From contig NC_088917.1 of NCBI RefSeq assembly GCF_963576675.1, positions 76,742,610-76,806,609 on the forward strand: a stretch of 64,000 nt of DNA, written 5' to 3'. Below the pieces are notes generated by a model. The model did no database searches and was not told the DNA's origin. It saw only the letters and a program-made list of their open reading frames with translations. This DNA is from Euphorbia lathyris. Lineage: Eukaryota; Streptophyta; Magnoliopsida; Malpighiales; Euphorbiaceae. Of the stretch, positions 1 to 8,846 are shown in pieces (positions within the stretch are counted from its first letter, which is position 1; each line of letters begins with the position of its first letter). The translations under genes were made by a program, and so were the position numbers.

Positions 1-1098
1 ATGATAAAACAAGGAAATGAGGTTACTTTGCAAAGATTTTAGGGAATAGAACAAGCTCGACATAACCGAACATGGTGTGCTACGTCTTACAACATTCCAT
101 GAATAAAAGATAATGCCAATGAAGCCAAAGTATCAGTTTTGAAGTGAGTATGAGTCAACTGTCGTGTGTTCTCAAACTCCTAAGATTTACTAACATCTTT
201 AGCGTCCTAAAGATGCGTTCTTTCTAGCATTAAGAGCAAAACTGCATTTCTAGATGAGAAAACCCTTGACACAACCTTCTAACTTGTCAGCTTCGAAGTT
301 GAGAGATCAATAGAGATATCGGTGAAGATGAAAGCAGTGTCCTATCATTCATCTAACACATACATACATGCTTGAGCAAGAAAGTTAAATCCTCATTGAC
401 CACGACATTGGCAAAACACTAAATATTCATAAAAAAACGTTGTAAAGCTTACATCACCGGGCCAGCCAGGCCGTGCCCGTTCAAAATGTCTACTCACTCA
501 TATCGAGCAGTGAGCAGAAGAGGATTCCTGATACAGCTTGAGACTCCATGGGAGCTCTTTTCTTCCTTTTATTCTACTTGTCTAAAAAACAAAACTAAGA
601 AAAAAAATATCCGATACCAATCCTTCTCTGCTTTTCCTATTTAAAGGGAAAAGACAGAGACCCCCAAAATCGGTACAACTTTCGTACCCTTTTCTACAAA
701 CTAAGTCAACTACCTACTACAATTAAAATAAACTAAAATGATTAACTTTAGATTAACCCTTGAACATTCAAGGGGGTGAGACTTCAAATCATCTTGCTTC
801 TTTAGGCAATCCCATCGCCACACACTTTCACCTGCCGCTCTACCACTTTCCTGCCACTGCCACCAATGATCTGTCGCTGTCCGTCATTGGATAATCCGGC
901 GTTTGACCGCTGGATACAAGTAAGGCTCCACTCCTCATTGGCATTAGCAAAACAAACTGTTTCCAGCGAGTTTAGCATTTTTCTTTGCTTATCTGCACAA
1001 GGACATTAATTAGCTCTTATTCCTTACAAAAATGATATAAAAATACCCAAATTCCCTTATAAATTATTTGTTAAACTTAGTCAATTTCATGCCTAACA
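1..1098. other. unassigned sequence left of element A
   Basis: I see no convincing gene here. The stretch is moderately AT-rich with short open frames only. It directly abuts the point where the 5' LTR of element A loses its match to the 3' LTR, so the border at about 1098/1099 is a deletion or insertion junction. Element A sits in the gag of a minus-strand copia element, so the missing pol of that element would be expected further left, but I recognise no pol motif in this stretch. Confidence 0.5.
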
Positions 1099-1788
1099 AT
1101 TTGCAATTTTCGTTTCTATGTACGTGTTGATGTTTATTACTTGTTTTGATACTCGTAATTGACTATTGTGTAGGGGAACGCGATTTCCGACGCCATTCGG
1201 GCTATCTTTAGGGATTCATATAGGTGTTGCCTTACCGGAAGTGACAAACCGGAAACCGTAGGAATTGACACACCACGGAAGTTACGGGCCCTAGTTTCTG
1301 ATCCCCAGCATTAGACACGCATTGACTAGGAACCACGTAGTCTAAGTACTTCACGGGTTGGTCAACTACATGTAGTCGTCTTTGCAAGAGTAAATTGTTA
1401 ATCGTATATATTTGGAGTCTTTGTTTGTCATATTTATAACTTATCGTCACCATTGCACCTCGCAGAGTATTTGCTACATAAATTTGTCTCACTAATAGTT
1501 TAGGAGTAGTTTGTAGTTGGTTCCCACATCAACCCCAAAGTATTCGCCGCTTAGATAGCATACGAAACCGAGTCGTCTAATACTTGCAGTTATAAATCCC
1601 GTGGATTCGATACCCGGTCTTAACCGGATTATTACTTGATACGACGGGGTACACTTGCCCCTAAGTAGTCGTAGCGTCTAGTAGAGTTAAGAGCAATTTA
1701 TAAAGATCACATCCATAGATATAGAGTCCGCACTCATAATATATATATTTCATCCTTAGAAAACTCTACCTAGATCTTACGCCCATCA
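1099..1788 (+). repeat. Element A 5' LTR (3' portion only)
   Basis: Matches 5481-6170 over its whole length with about 11 scattered differences and the same CCCATCA end. The match stops abruptly at about 1099, so U3 and the promoter are gone from this copy. The 86-codon minus-strand frame repeated in both LTRs changes mostly at non-synonymous positions and is not a gene. Confidence 0.85.
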
Positions 1789-1794
1789 AATTTT

Positions 1795-1810
1795 TGGCGC
1801 CGTTGCCGGG
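1795..1810 (+). other. Element A primer-binding site (tRNA-Asp)
   Basis: TGGCGCCGTTGCCGGG begins six bases after the LTR end. It is complementary to the CCA-terminated 3' end of plant tRNA-Asp (GUC). This primer choice is typical of Athila and related Ty3 lineages. Confidence 0.85.
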
Positions 1811-1960
1811 TATTTATAATTTCTTGCAATATTAGACAAAAGCGTTTTATTGTTAGTCTAAGCATTTGTACATATTACTTTCTTTTTGTGAATAATTTAT
1901 TTTGTTTCATACTAATAATCTTCTCCATGGTATCATAGTTGTCATCTGTGGGACGATCTC

Positions 1961-2353
1961 ATGGATGACGAATGTTCGCACCAACAATCTCCCTCGCAAT
2001 TTGATGTGGTAATCTCTATCCTTAAAGATATTCAAGTAAGATTATCTAACAATGAGGCATATTACAGGGTTTTGGGAAATCAAATCACTAGATTGACATC
2101 TCGTATTGATTCAACCGCAGACGAATCAATTCAAGACGCCAATCCGGGTGGTCGAGTTGTAGGGGTCGAGTTAATTGAGCCCTCTCAAGAGGAGTCCCCA
2201 AGTCATGTAGGATGTCTCAACTGCGAGGAGCCGGAAATCCTAATCGATACTCCGGTTGTGTGCGGGCCCATGGAAATAAATCCAAAGCTAGAAGAGTTTG
2301 AGGTTCCTTCTACCTCAGAATATTTCACTCTTTTTGAACTACCAAAGGAGTAA
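1961..2353 (+). CDS. orphan 130-aa protein of element A
   Basis: This is the only substantial plus-strand frame inside element A. It starts with ATG about 150 bases after the primer-binding site and ends TAA. I recognise no family: there is no zinc knuckle, protease or RT motif. Residues about 15-50 (SILKDIQVRLSN to RLTSRIDS) look like an amphipathic, possibly coiled-coil helix. The rest is acidic and rich in Glu, Pro and Ser (the end reads FELPKE). Position and size would suit a short gag-like or accessory product translated from the genomic RNA, but this is inference. The product could equally be a chance frame left after deletion of gag-pol. Its acidic composition is unlike the basic C-terminus of a normal Gag. 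Confidence 0.4.
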   Translation: MDDECSHQQSPSQFDVVISILKDIQVRLSNNEAYYRVLGNQITRLTSRIDSTADESIQDANPGGRVVGVELIEPSQEESPSHVGCLNCEEPEILIDTPVVCGPMEINPKLEEFEVPSTSEYFTLFELPKE

Positions 2354-2546
2354 AAAAGGGAGCAAACGAAACTCTTCAAAAATTTCTGTAAATATAGTTT
2401 TTGGTTTTTATTAAATTCTTTTGAAGCTAACAATCCGTTTTGTAGGTACGGATTGTTTATTCAAGAATTTGCATTTCTAACGCGAATGGAAGCATACACC
2501 TAGGAGGAAATGCTAAGTCGAGCTCACCGACTATAACGTAGCACTT

Positions 2547-2564
2547 CTTGGGAGGCAACCCAAG
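2547..2564 (+). other. Athila-type hairpin motif
   Basis: CTTGGG-AGGCAA-CCCAAG forms a 6-bp stem with a 6-base loop. From memory of the family, a GGGAGGCAACCC motif is characteristic of the region just after pol in Athila-like elements. Here it sits about 200 bases after the orphan ORF, which supports a deletion origin for element A. Confidence 0.45.
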
Positions 2565-2659
2565 CTCGAATAAGGGAGTTTTCTTTCCCAACTTTTATTT
2601 TCCGCATGTCATTTCTTTTTTTAAAAAAAAAGTCCCACTTTATCCAAAGGAGAATAAGG

Positions 2660-2913
2660 CACGCGGGGCGTACACACCTATACACCCCGCGCACCGTGCT
2701 TGTTATTTCTGTTTTTGCGTGAGTTAATAACATTCACGCGGGGCGTATCTCTGTTACGCCCCGCGTGCTCCGCCTTTTCCATAAGAAGATGGCTCGGAGC
2801 TCGGAACACGCGGGGCGTCCCTCTACGTGCGCCCCGCGTATCTGAGTCTCTGGCCTCGGTGCACTTAAAAAGCCTCTTCTACGCGGGGCGCCCCCAGGGA
2901 TACGCCTCGCGTA
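2660..2913 (+). repeat. four regularly spaced CGCGGGGCG stem-loops
   Basis: Four copies of CACGCGGGGCGT-like sequence start at about 2660, 2735, 2807 and 2880, about 72-75 bases apart. Each is followed within a few bases by its reverse complement. The second unit is perfect: CACGCGGGGCGTA (2735-2747), seven loop bases, TACGCCCCGCGTG (2755-2767). The others carry small mismatches. Surrounding DNA is AT-rich, so the array stands out as four strong RNA or DNA hairpins. Confidence 0.9.
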
Positions 2914-4383
2914 GGATCTGACCTTAAGGGTCCCTTTTTCAGCTCATTCTTTATTTTTGTTTTTGTTTTGTTTTCTTTTTGCGACGCCCTTGGAATAGGT
3001 GTCATTTTAGTAACGCGGAGGGACGTGCAACCCCGCACTTTTAGTTTGGTTTGCACTAACAAAAACAAAAAATAAAAATCAAATAATTATCAAAATAATT
3101 AAACAAATTTATTAACTCTTGAAATTCTTCCGACACGCTACACCTCCCTCGGAAATTAATTAAAGTTCCGTTATTTGTCGTTAAAAATAAAAACATCGGA
3201 ATACAAAGGATGGTTTAATTGAGAAATTTTAGTCTTGGTTTTGAAGTTAGGGAATTTATGAAAAACTTAGGCTAGTACTAAACTAAGGCATTGAGTCTTG
3301 ACCCAAATGTTATCTCCATAATGAACTTTAAAAAGGCAATAAAAACGAGATAGTTGAGAATTTGATGAGAACTTGAAAGTACACATTTTAAAACCCGAAT
3401 TTTTTGTGAGGCAACTTTGAGCCTAAAAGAGTTCGTACAAGAACTCTATTTTCTTTCACAACTTTTCGAGGGCTTTGACTTTACTCGACTCATAGAAGTT
3501 GCATCTAATACCGGGTTAAGTACACTTATTTTTGGTAAAAAGGCAATAGATGATAAACTGAACCTACTTAGGCTAATTTTTCTTAATTTATTTTTCTCGT
3601 TTTCATTAAACATTAGAAAACCCCTTCGAGCCTATTAACCAACTTTTTTTGTTAATACCCCTTTTAACATTTAACCCTTTTTCCTCTTGTTCAAATACCG
3701 ACAAAATCAATTTGCACCCGAATTACCCGAAATAAGTCACGGCCTTAGCAAATGAGCACCATAAGTTTTCAAAATATTATTTTTGTGCCTCTATCAAAAC
3801 AAAGGATACAATAAAAATAAAAAGGCATTCTCAAGCTCCACCCGAGCAATTTTGAAGTATATCTTGTAAAATTCGCTAAGACCGAAGCAAAATACGGTGC
3901 GATCATAAGTCGGTATTTTGGAACTTGAGTTTCTTTAAACTAACCACTAAAGAAGCCACCCACATTACAACCCCCCTCCGGGTTCATTTTTAATATTGCT
4001 TAACCATATTTTAGGAAGAAAAACCCGGATGAAAATGCAAATTCAACATGGTCTCGAGTAAGTGCAAGGAAGAGTGTGAAAACACCGACCCACCAAAAAT
4101 TGAGCGTAAGAGTGAAATTCCTTGGTGAGGTACTACTGAGTTCTCAAAAAAATGATCGGCTCCCGTTAATATCGCCTATTAAACTTAATCATGGAGGTCT
4201 CAAATAAGTTTTTGTACTCAATTGCTTGCGTAGGTACTTATCGAAACCTTTGCATAAAACCGTAACTTTGAAATCACGCACTTGGTAAAACCAACCTTCG
4301 GTTTGTTTCTCAATTATCTCAATCCCTTGTCTTTCGATTTCTTTTACTTGAGGACAAGTAAAACTTTAAAGTCCGAGGAGGTT
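2914..4383 (+). other. noncoding interior of element A with polypurine tract
   Basis: AT-rich sequence with no coding frame I can support. Its end reads ACTTGAGGACAAGTAAAAC then GTCCGAGGAGG just before the 3' LTR at 4384; the purine-rich GAGGAGG is the likely polypurine tract for plus-strand priming. Confidence 0.55.
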
Positions 4384-4620
4384 TGATAGGGGCGTTTCGT
4401 CCCTATCTTTTAGCGTGATTTACAGTTTAATTTTAGAAGAAATAAATAAGTTTAATTACAAAAATAGAGTGTTTTAATAAAATAACAAAATAAAAATAAA
4501 TTCCTTACTTTCGGTTAATTTTCCTTATTTTTGATTAATATTAGAAAATAAAACGTCAAGCTAACTCGGCTCTCAAGATTTGTATTTCAGGTACGAGGAA
4601 GGAGTGAAAATCTACTCAAA

Positions 4621-5020
4621 TACGCGGGGCGTATCATTATTTACGCAGGGCGTATCGTCATTTACGCGGGGCATAAAACATGGTGTCAGAAATAATTGCC
4701 TTATCCGCAGGCACCATATGGAAATGACTCAGCATACGCGGGGCGTATGACACATGTCGGAAATGATTGGCCTAATCCTGAAAGTCAGACTGCATTGTCT
4801 CCCTGAGTCAACTCTCCATACGCGGGGCGTATCACCATTTACGCGGGGTGTAAAAGGTAGTTTTTCAACGTAAAAAGATCAGAGACTCATTTACGCGGGG
4901 CGTACTTCAGCTACGCAGGGCGTATTTGAGACAATTAGACATAGAATTGGTCCACATGTAGGAGATTTCTGACGGAATGGGCACTTACGCGGGGCGTATA
5001 TCACCTTACGTGGGGCGTAT
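4621..5020 (+). repeat. ten-copy TACGCGGGGCGTA array in LTR U3
   Basis: About ten copies of TACGCGGGGCGTA, some with one change, start near 4621, 4642, 4662, 4735, 4818, 4839, 4891, 4911, 4985 and 5006. Most form direct pairs or triplets about 20-22 bases apart, and the groups recur every 75-95 bases. All lie upstream of the TATA box at 5097. The same core builds the inverted pairs at 2660-2913. Confidence 0.9.
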
Positions 5021-5096
5021 CATGGGATTTCTGCACCAAATAATGTTGATCCATACTTGTACCTTGTGAAGTTACAATTCTACCCGTAGCTAGATG

Positions 5097-5104
5097 TATA
5101 AATA
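5097..5104 (+). promoter_or_regulatory. Element A LTR TATA box
   Basis: TATAAATA lies in the 3' LTR, downstream of the GC motif array and roughly 30 bases before a plausible transcription start region near 5130. No copy remains in the truncated 5' LTR, so element A cannot start its own genomic RNA from here. Confidence 0.6.
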
Positions 5105-6170
5105 AGAGTGACTAGCACTCATTTAGACACCTTATACACCTTCTACCTCTTGATCTCTTGACACCTTGTACATAGCTACATTTTGCTTCTTTTGATAGAT
5201 AGTTGTTGGATAGTTTTGGTTTTAGATTCAGTTTATGTAATAAAACTCTCCCACCTCGAGAGCTTGTTCGGTTATTCCAGCGTTCCATTAACGTTTCGCC
5301 CCATCATTCATCACCAAGCTCGAGAGTTCCACCTCCAAGTCCTAAGAGACGGCCTTGAGTCCGGTTGGCTAGTTCCGAGGGCCGATTCTTCCCTCTTCGC
5401 TTGCTAATTAGCTTGCACTCTTCCTATGTACTAGGCTTGGTTGTATTCCTCATTTATGCTTTCCACATTTATAATATATGATTTGCAATTTCCGTTTCTA
5501 TATACGTGTTGATGTTTATTACTTATTTTGATACTCGTAATTGACTATTGTGTAGGGGAACGCGATTTTCGACGCCATTCGGGCTATCTTTAGGGATTCA
5601 TATAGGTGTTGCCTTACCGGAAGTGACAAACCGGAAACCGTAGGAATTGACACACCACGGAACTTACGGGCCCTAGTTTCTGATCCCCAGCATTAGACAC
5701 GCCTTGACTAGGAACCACGTAGTCTAAGTACTTCACGGGTCGGTCAACTACACGTAGTCGTCTTTGCAAGAGTAAATTGTTAATCGTATATATTCGGAGT
5801 CTTTGTTTGTCATATTTATAACTTATCGTCACCATTGCACCTCGCAGAGTATTTGCTACATAAATTTGTCTCACTAATAGTTTAGGAGTAGTTTGTAGTT
5901 GGTTCCCACATCAACCCCAAAGTATTCGCCGCTTAGATAGCATACGAAACCGAGTCGTCTAATACTTGCAGTTATAAATCCCGTGGATTCGATACCCGGT
6001 CTTAACCGGATTATTACTTGATACGACAGGGTACACTTGCCCCTAAGTAGTCGTAGCGTCTAGTAGAGTTAAGAGCAATTTATAAAGATCACATCCATAG
6101 ATATAGAGTCCGCACTCATAATATATATATTTCGTCCTTAGAAAACTCTACCTAGATCTTACGCCCATCA

Positions 6171-6827
6171 GTTTTCCAATGTCCTTTCTCCTTACAATAA
6201 TCACATGTGTCGTCTGGCTTGGGACCCTTTGAGAATGGCTTCTTAGACTTCTTCTTTCCACCGTTTCCCTTTCCCTTACTGCCACTGGCAAACAGTCCAG
6301 AGGCCTGATTATCTGCACCTGTTTTGCTCGCCTTATGGCGCAACTCCCTGCTATGAAGAGATGACCTAACTTCTTCCAGAGTCACAGAATCTTTACCAAC
6401 AATAAATGATTGAACAAAATTCTCATATGAAAGCGGTAAAGACACCAACAAAATCAAAGCAGCATCTTCATCTTCAATTTTCACATCAATATTACGTAAT
6501 TCTAGTAATAATGTGTTCAATTGATCTAAATGATCCCTAAGTTGTGTACCGTCCTGCATTTGCAGGCCAAACAGACGTTGTTTCAGAAGAAGTTTGTTCG
6601 TTAGAGATTTCGTCATGTATAAGCTCTCTAAATCATCCATAGATCGGCAGCAGTCTCTTCGTCTGAGACCTCAGTGATGATGTCATCTCAGCAGTGACTT
6701 CTCCCGTTGCCTTCTTCAACGGCGTCCACAGACCTTGTTGTTTTAACAAAGCCCGCATCTTGATCTGCCATAGACTGAAACTATTTCTCCCAGTAAAATT
6801 TTCGATTTTCACGTTCATCGCAGACAT
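6171..6827 (-). pseudogene. copia Gag fragment, truncated in the zinc knuckle
   Basis: Minus-strand start at 6827 (MSAMNVKIENFTG), followed by the SLWQIKMRALLKQQGLW motif of plant copia Gag (DUF4219/UBN2 type). The frame is then disturbed near 6640 and a stretch usually found before LESLYMTKSLTNKL is missing, so there is an internal deletion. The second part has the UBN2 core (LRDHLDQLNTLLLELRN, LLVSLPLSYENFV), a lysine-rich basic region, and the first half of a CCHC knuckle: CDYCKEKGHWK. The last Cys is absent because element A inserted there; the final few codons come from the LTR of element A. Gag would package the RNA genome; this copy is dead. Confidence 0.85.
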
Positions 6828-7527
6828 CTTGCTCTCCAGAAAACAAAACCCCGATTGGAAACCGAAAGATCTGATTTCATTTGTCACGGGGTCAGAGTTT
6901 TCACGCAGAGGCAACTCCAGTGCGGCACCTCAAGTTGCGACACAACTCTTGGAGGTCAGCCTTGCCATCTCCGTGCTCGCTGGTTTTCGCCCTTCCATGG
7001 GCTCATCAGAGGAGCGGGATCAGCTCCTGAACCAGTTTAGTGCCTAGATGCACACCCTTCCGTCGGTAACTCGGGAGAGGATGCCATCTAAATAACACGT
7101 ACTCAACCTTATCACTAATCCTGCATCTCACGTTTCACGTTCAACCAGCAAGCATCCACTTTGTCTGCACGTCACGAATTTCGATCGTGACATAATCCCC
7201 CACTCAACTCGTGCACAAACTTCTCGCGCGCCCGGATCAGTGTGCAGATTCCCTGTCTGCTCGTGTCTCGCGCTGTCTGGCGAAACACCCACTTCCGACA
7301 CCCCCTCGAGGTCGACATGACTCGGAGGCGCTCCTCGCCTCGTCCACGTCCTCGGAGTCTCACTCGAGGTTCCAGGGTGCGAGCGGCACTCGGAGTGCTT
7401 GGCGAATCATTCGCTACGGTTTCCTACCTACTCGTGCTCCTTTCGAGCACACCACTTGCGGTCCACTTTTAGACTCGCCACCGCGGCCAACGGAGCGCTC
7501 GGAAAACTGCGCAGCTAGCACACTAAC
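6828..7527 (-). other. GC-rich leader of element F
   Basis: Lies between the primer-binding site and gag of element F. The part at about 7200-7530 is much richer in G+C and CpG than neighbouring DNA. Open frames on the plus strand reflect this composition and resemble no protein I know. Confidence 0.5.
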
Positions 7528-7540
7528 TGCTCTGATACCA
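7528..7540 (-). other. Element F primer-binding site (initiator tRNA-Met)
   Basis: On the minus strand TGGTATCAGAGCA starts three bases after the LTR end. It is the standard plant copia site complementary to initiator tRNA-Met. Confidence 0.85.
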
Positions 7541-7543
7541 GTT

Positions 7544-8052
7544 TGTTGTGCAGAATTAATGAAAGATAAAATAATAAACAATCGAAAAACACAGATTTAC
7601 GTGGTTCACCAACATTGTGTTGGCTAGTCCACGGGCAGAAGGAGAATAGTATTATTAGGTGGCGAAAATCAGATTACAATGATTAGGTTACATAATGGGG
7701 TATTTATAATACCCAATCTAAATTGTGCGGAATTAATGAAAGATAAAATAATAAACTATCGAAAAACATAGATTTACGTGGTTTACCAACGTTGTGTTGG
7801 CTAGTCCACGGACAGAAGGAGAATAGTATTATTAGGCGGCGAAAATCAGATTACAATGATTAGGTTACATAATGGGGTATTTATAATACCCAATCTAACC
7901 TAATCCCACTAGGAACCCATGATCCTAATCCCACTAGGAACCCACGATCTCAATCCCAATCCAACTAGGAACCCATGATCCTAATCCAACTAGGAATCCG
8001 AAACCTAATACTACTCTGAATAGGAAACACTGATTCAAGGCATTACGACACA
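7544..8052 (-). repeat. Element F 5' LTR with internal 177-bp tandem duplication
   Basis: On the minus strand it begins TGTGTCGTAATG and ends GCACAACA next to the primer site. Bases 7546-7722 are repeated at 7723 to about 7899 with few changes, including the U5 end (GTGCAGAATTAATG versus GTGCGGAATTAATG). Further out, AACCTAATCCCACTAGG-like phrases are also repeated several times (about 7900-8000). Confidence 0.75.
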
Positions 8053-8078
8053 ATAGATTGTTCTTTTATGGGATTAAA

Positions 8079-8442
8079 CCCCTATTTGACTTGCGTGGTA
8101 TCATTTGGTACTATTTGATTCTCACCTATTTCCATAGGTGACATTTAACCTTTTTGAATGAAAAGTTAACTAATTTCATTTCACATTTTTTGACACGTGT
8201 GAATTGTTTTAGTTTTTTTCTATATAGATTTAATATGCGGATAAATAAGGAATTATTTTTTTTTTCTTATTTATCCATATATTAAGTCTATATGAAAAAT
8301 CGTGCCATATGTCAAAATTGAATAAATCAGCTAGTTTTCTGTTCAAAATGGGTTAAATGTTACCTATGAGAATAGTTGAGGGCAAATAATAGCATAAGGG
8401 GCGATGGACAAGATTTTGGATACCACAATGACCAAACATGCC
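8079..8442. mobile_element. foldback MITE, family 1 copy 1
   Basis: The two halves are inverted copies: the left arm includes CGTGGTATC, CATAGGTGACATTTAACC and GGATAAATAAG, and the right arm carries their near reverse complements. The outer right end, read inward, is GGCATGTTTGGTCATTGTGGTATC-like (about 24 bases), and the same end is found in the outer MITE at 14268-15217. There is no coding content. I could not identify a convincing TSD. Confidence 0.7.
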
Positions 8443-8588
8443 TTTATTCTTTCTTTTGTGTGTCAAGCTTTGGCATTCTTTCTTACTATTGACAAAAGGG
8501 GCTATAAGACCAATTATCTTGAAACAAAAGTATGAATATACACTTAATACATATTAACTTCATGTATGTATTTAAAAAATTTAATTGC

Positions 8589-8846
8589 CCTATACTTTAA
8601 AAACGTTTTATTTACTCACTGAACTTGTTTAAATTGACCTATTAACTCTCTCAATTTATTTTAATGACTTTTGTCCCCTAAATTTGTTTACAATAATTTA
8701 TTGTTCCCCTAAACTTGCTTAAAGCGTACGCACATCAATTTTTCTAAAATCTCCATTTGCTCTGTCACGTAAATTTTAGAGATCAGTAGGTCACTTTTAG
8801 TAAGTTCGGGAGTAAATAGGACGTCTTCTAAATATAGGAGGCATTT
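8589..8846. repeat. weak foldback element
   Basis: The left arm (CCTATACTTTAAAAACG, TTTACTCACTGAACTT) and the right arm (TAAGTTCGGGAGTAAATAGG, CTAAATATAGG) are diverged inverted copies, with CCCCTAAA(C/T)TTG phrases in between. It resembles the CCCCTGAACTT foldback families elsewhere in the window but is more degraded. Confidence 0.5.

Larger units (their letters stand above)
1099..6170 (+). mobile_element. Element A: non-autonomous Athila-like Ty3 LTR retrotransposon, 5'-truncated
   Basis: Two direct repeats (1099-1788 and 5481-6170) are the homologous parts of its LTRs and differ at about 11 of 690 positions by eye. The left LTR has lost its U3 and R. The right LTR is complete and runs TG...CA from 4384 to 6170. 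A primer-binding site complementary to the 3' end of plant tRNA-Asp follows the left LTR, as in Athila elements. The interior (1789-4383) has no gag-pol; it holds one 130-codon ORF and long noncoding DNA. A hairpin motif reading TTGGGAGGCAACCCAA (about 2548-2563) resembles sequence downstream of pol in Athila-type elements, suggesting gag-pol was lost by internal deletion. The element lies inside the gag of copia element F. The TSD cannot be tested because the left end is missing. Confidence 0.8.
4384..6170 (+). repeat. Element A 3' LTR (complete, 1787 bp)
   Basis: Begins TGATAGGGGCG after a purine tract and ends CGCCCATCA. U3 (about 4384-5125) carries the direct-repeat array and TATA box described separately. 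The part from 5481 matches the truncated 5' LTR. On its right it joins copia gag sequence directly: on the minus strand the gag frame runs into the LTR end and stops. Confidence 0.85.
6171..8052 (-). mobile_element. Element F: Ty1/copia remnant (LTR, leader, gag), cut by element A
   Basis: Read on the minus strand this is the 5' end of a copia element: an LTR (7544-8052), an initiator-Met primer site (7528-7540), a GC-rich leader and a decayed gag that stops at the element A junction (6170/6171). Pol and the 3' LTR are absent from the window. Element A therefore inserted after F, and the far half of F was later lost or lies outside. Confidence 0.8.

Noticed and set aside
1232..1492. 86-aa minus-strand frame repeated almost identically at 5614-5874
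   Set aside because: Both lie in the LTRs of element A; the repeat is the LTR, and most base differences change the amino acid, so there is no sign of protein selection.
1795..1810. tRNA gene fragment
   Set aside because: Only the primer-binding complement is present, directly beside an LTR; there is no cloverleaf.
2660..2913. Regularly spaced short repeats resembling a CRISPR array
   Set aside because: Units are inverted pairs with related spacers inside a plant retrotransposon; no cas genes and no prokaryotic context.
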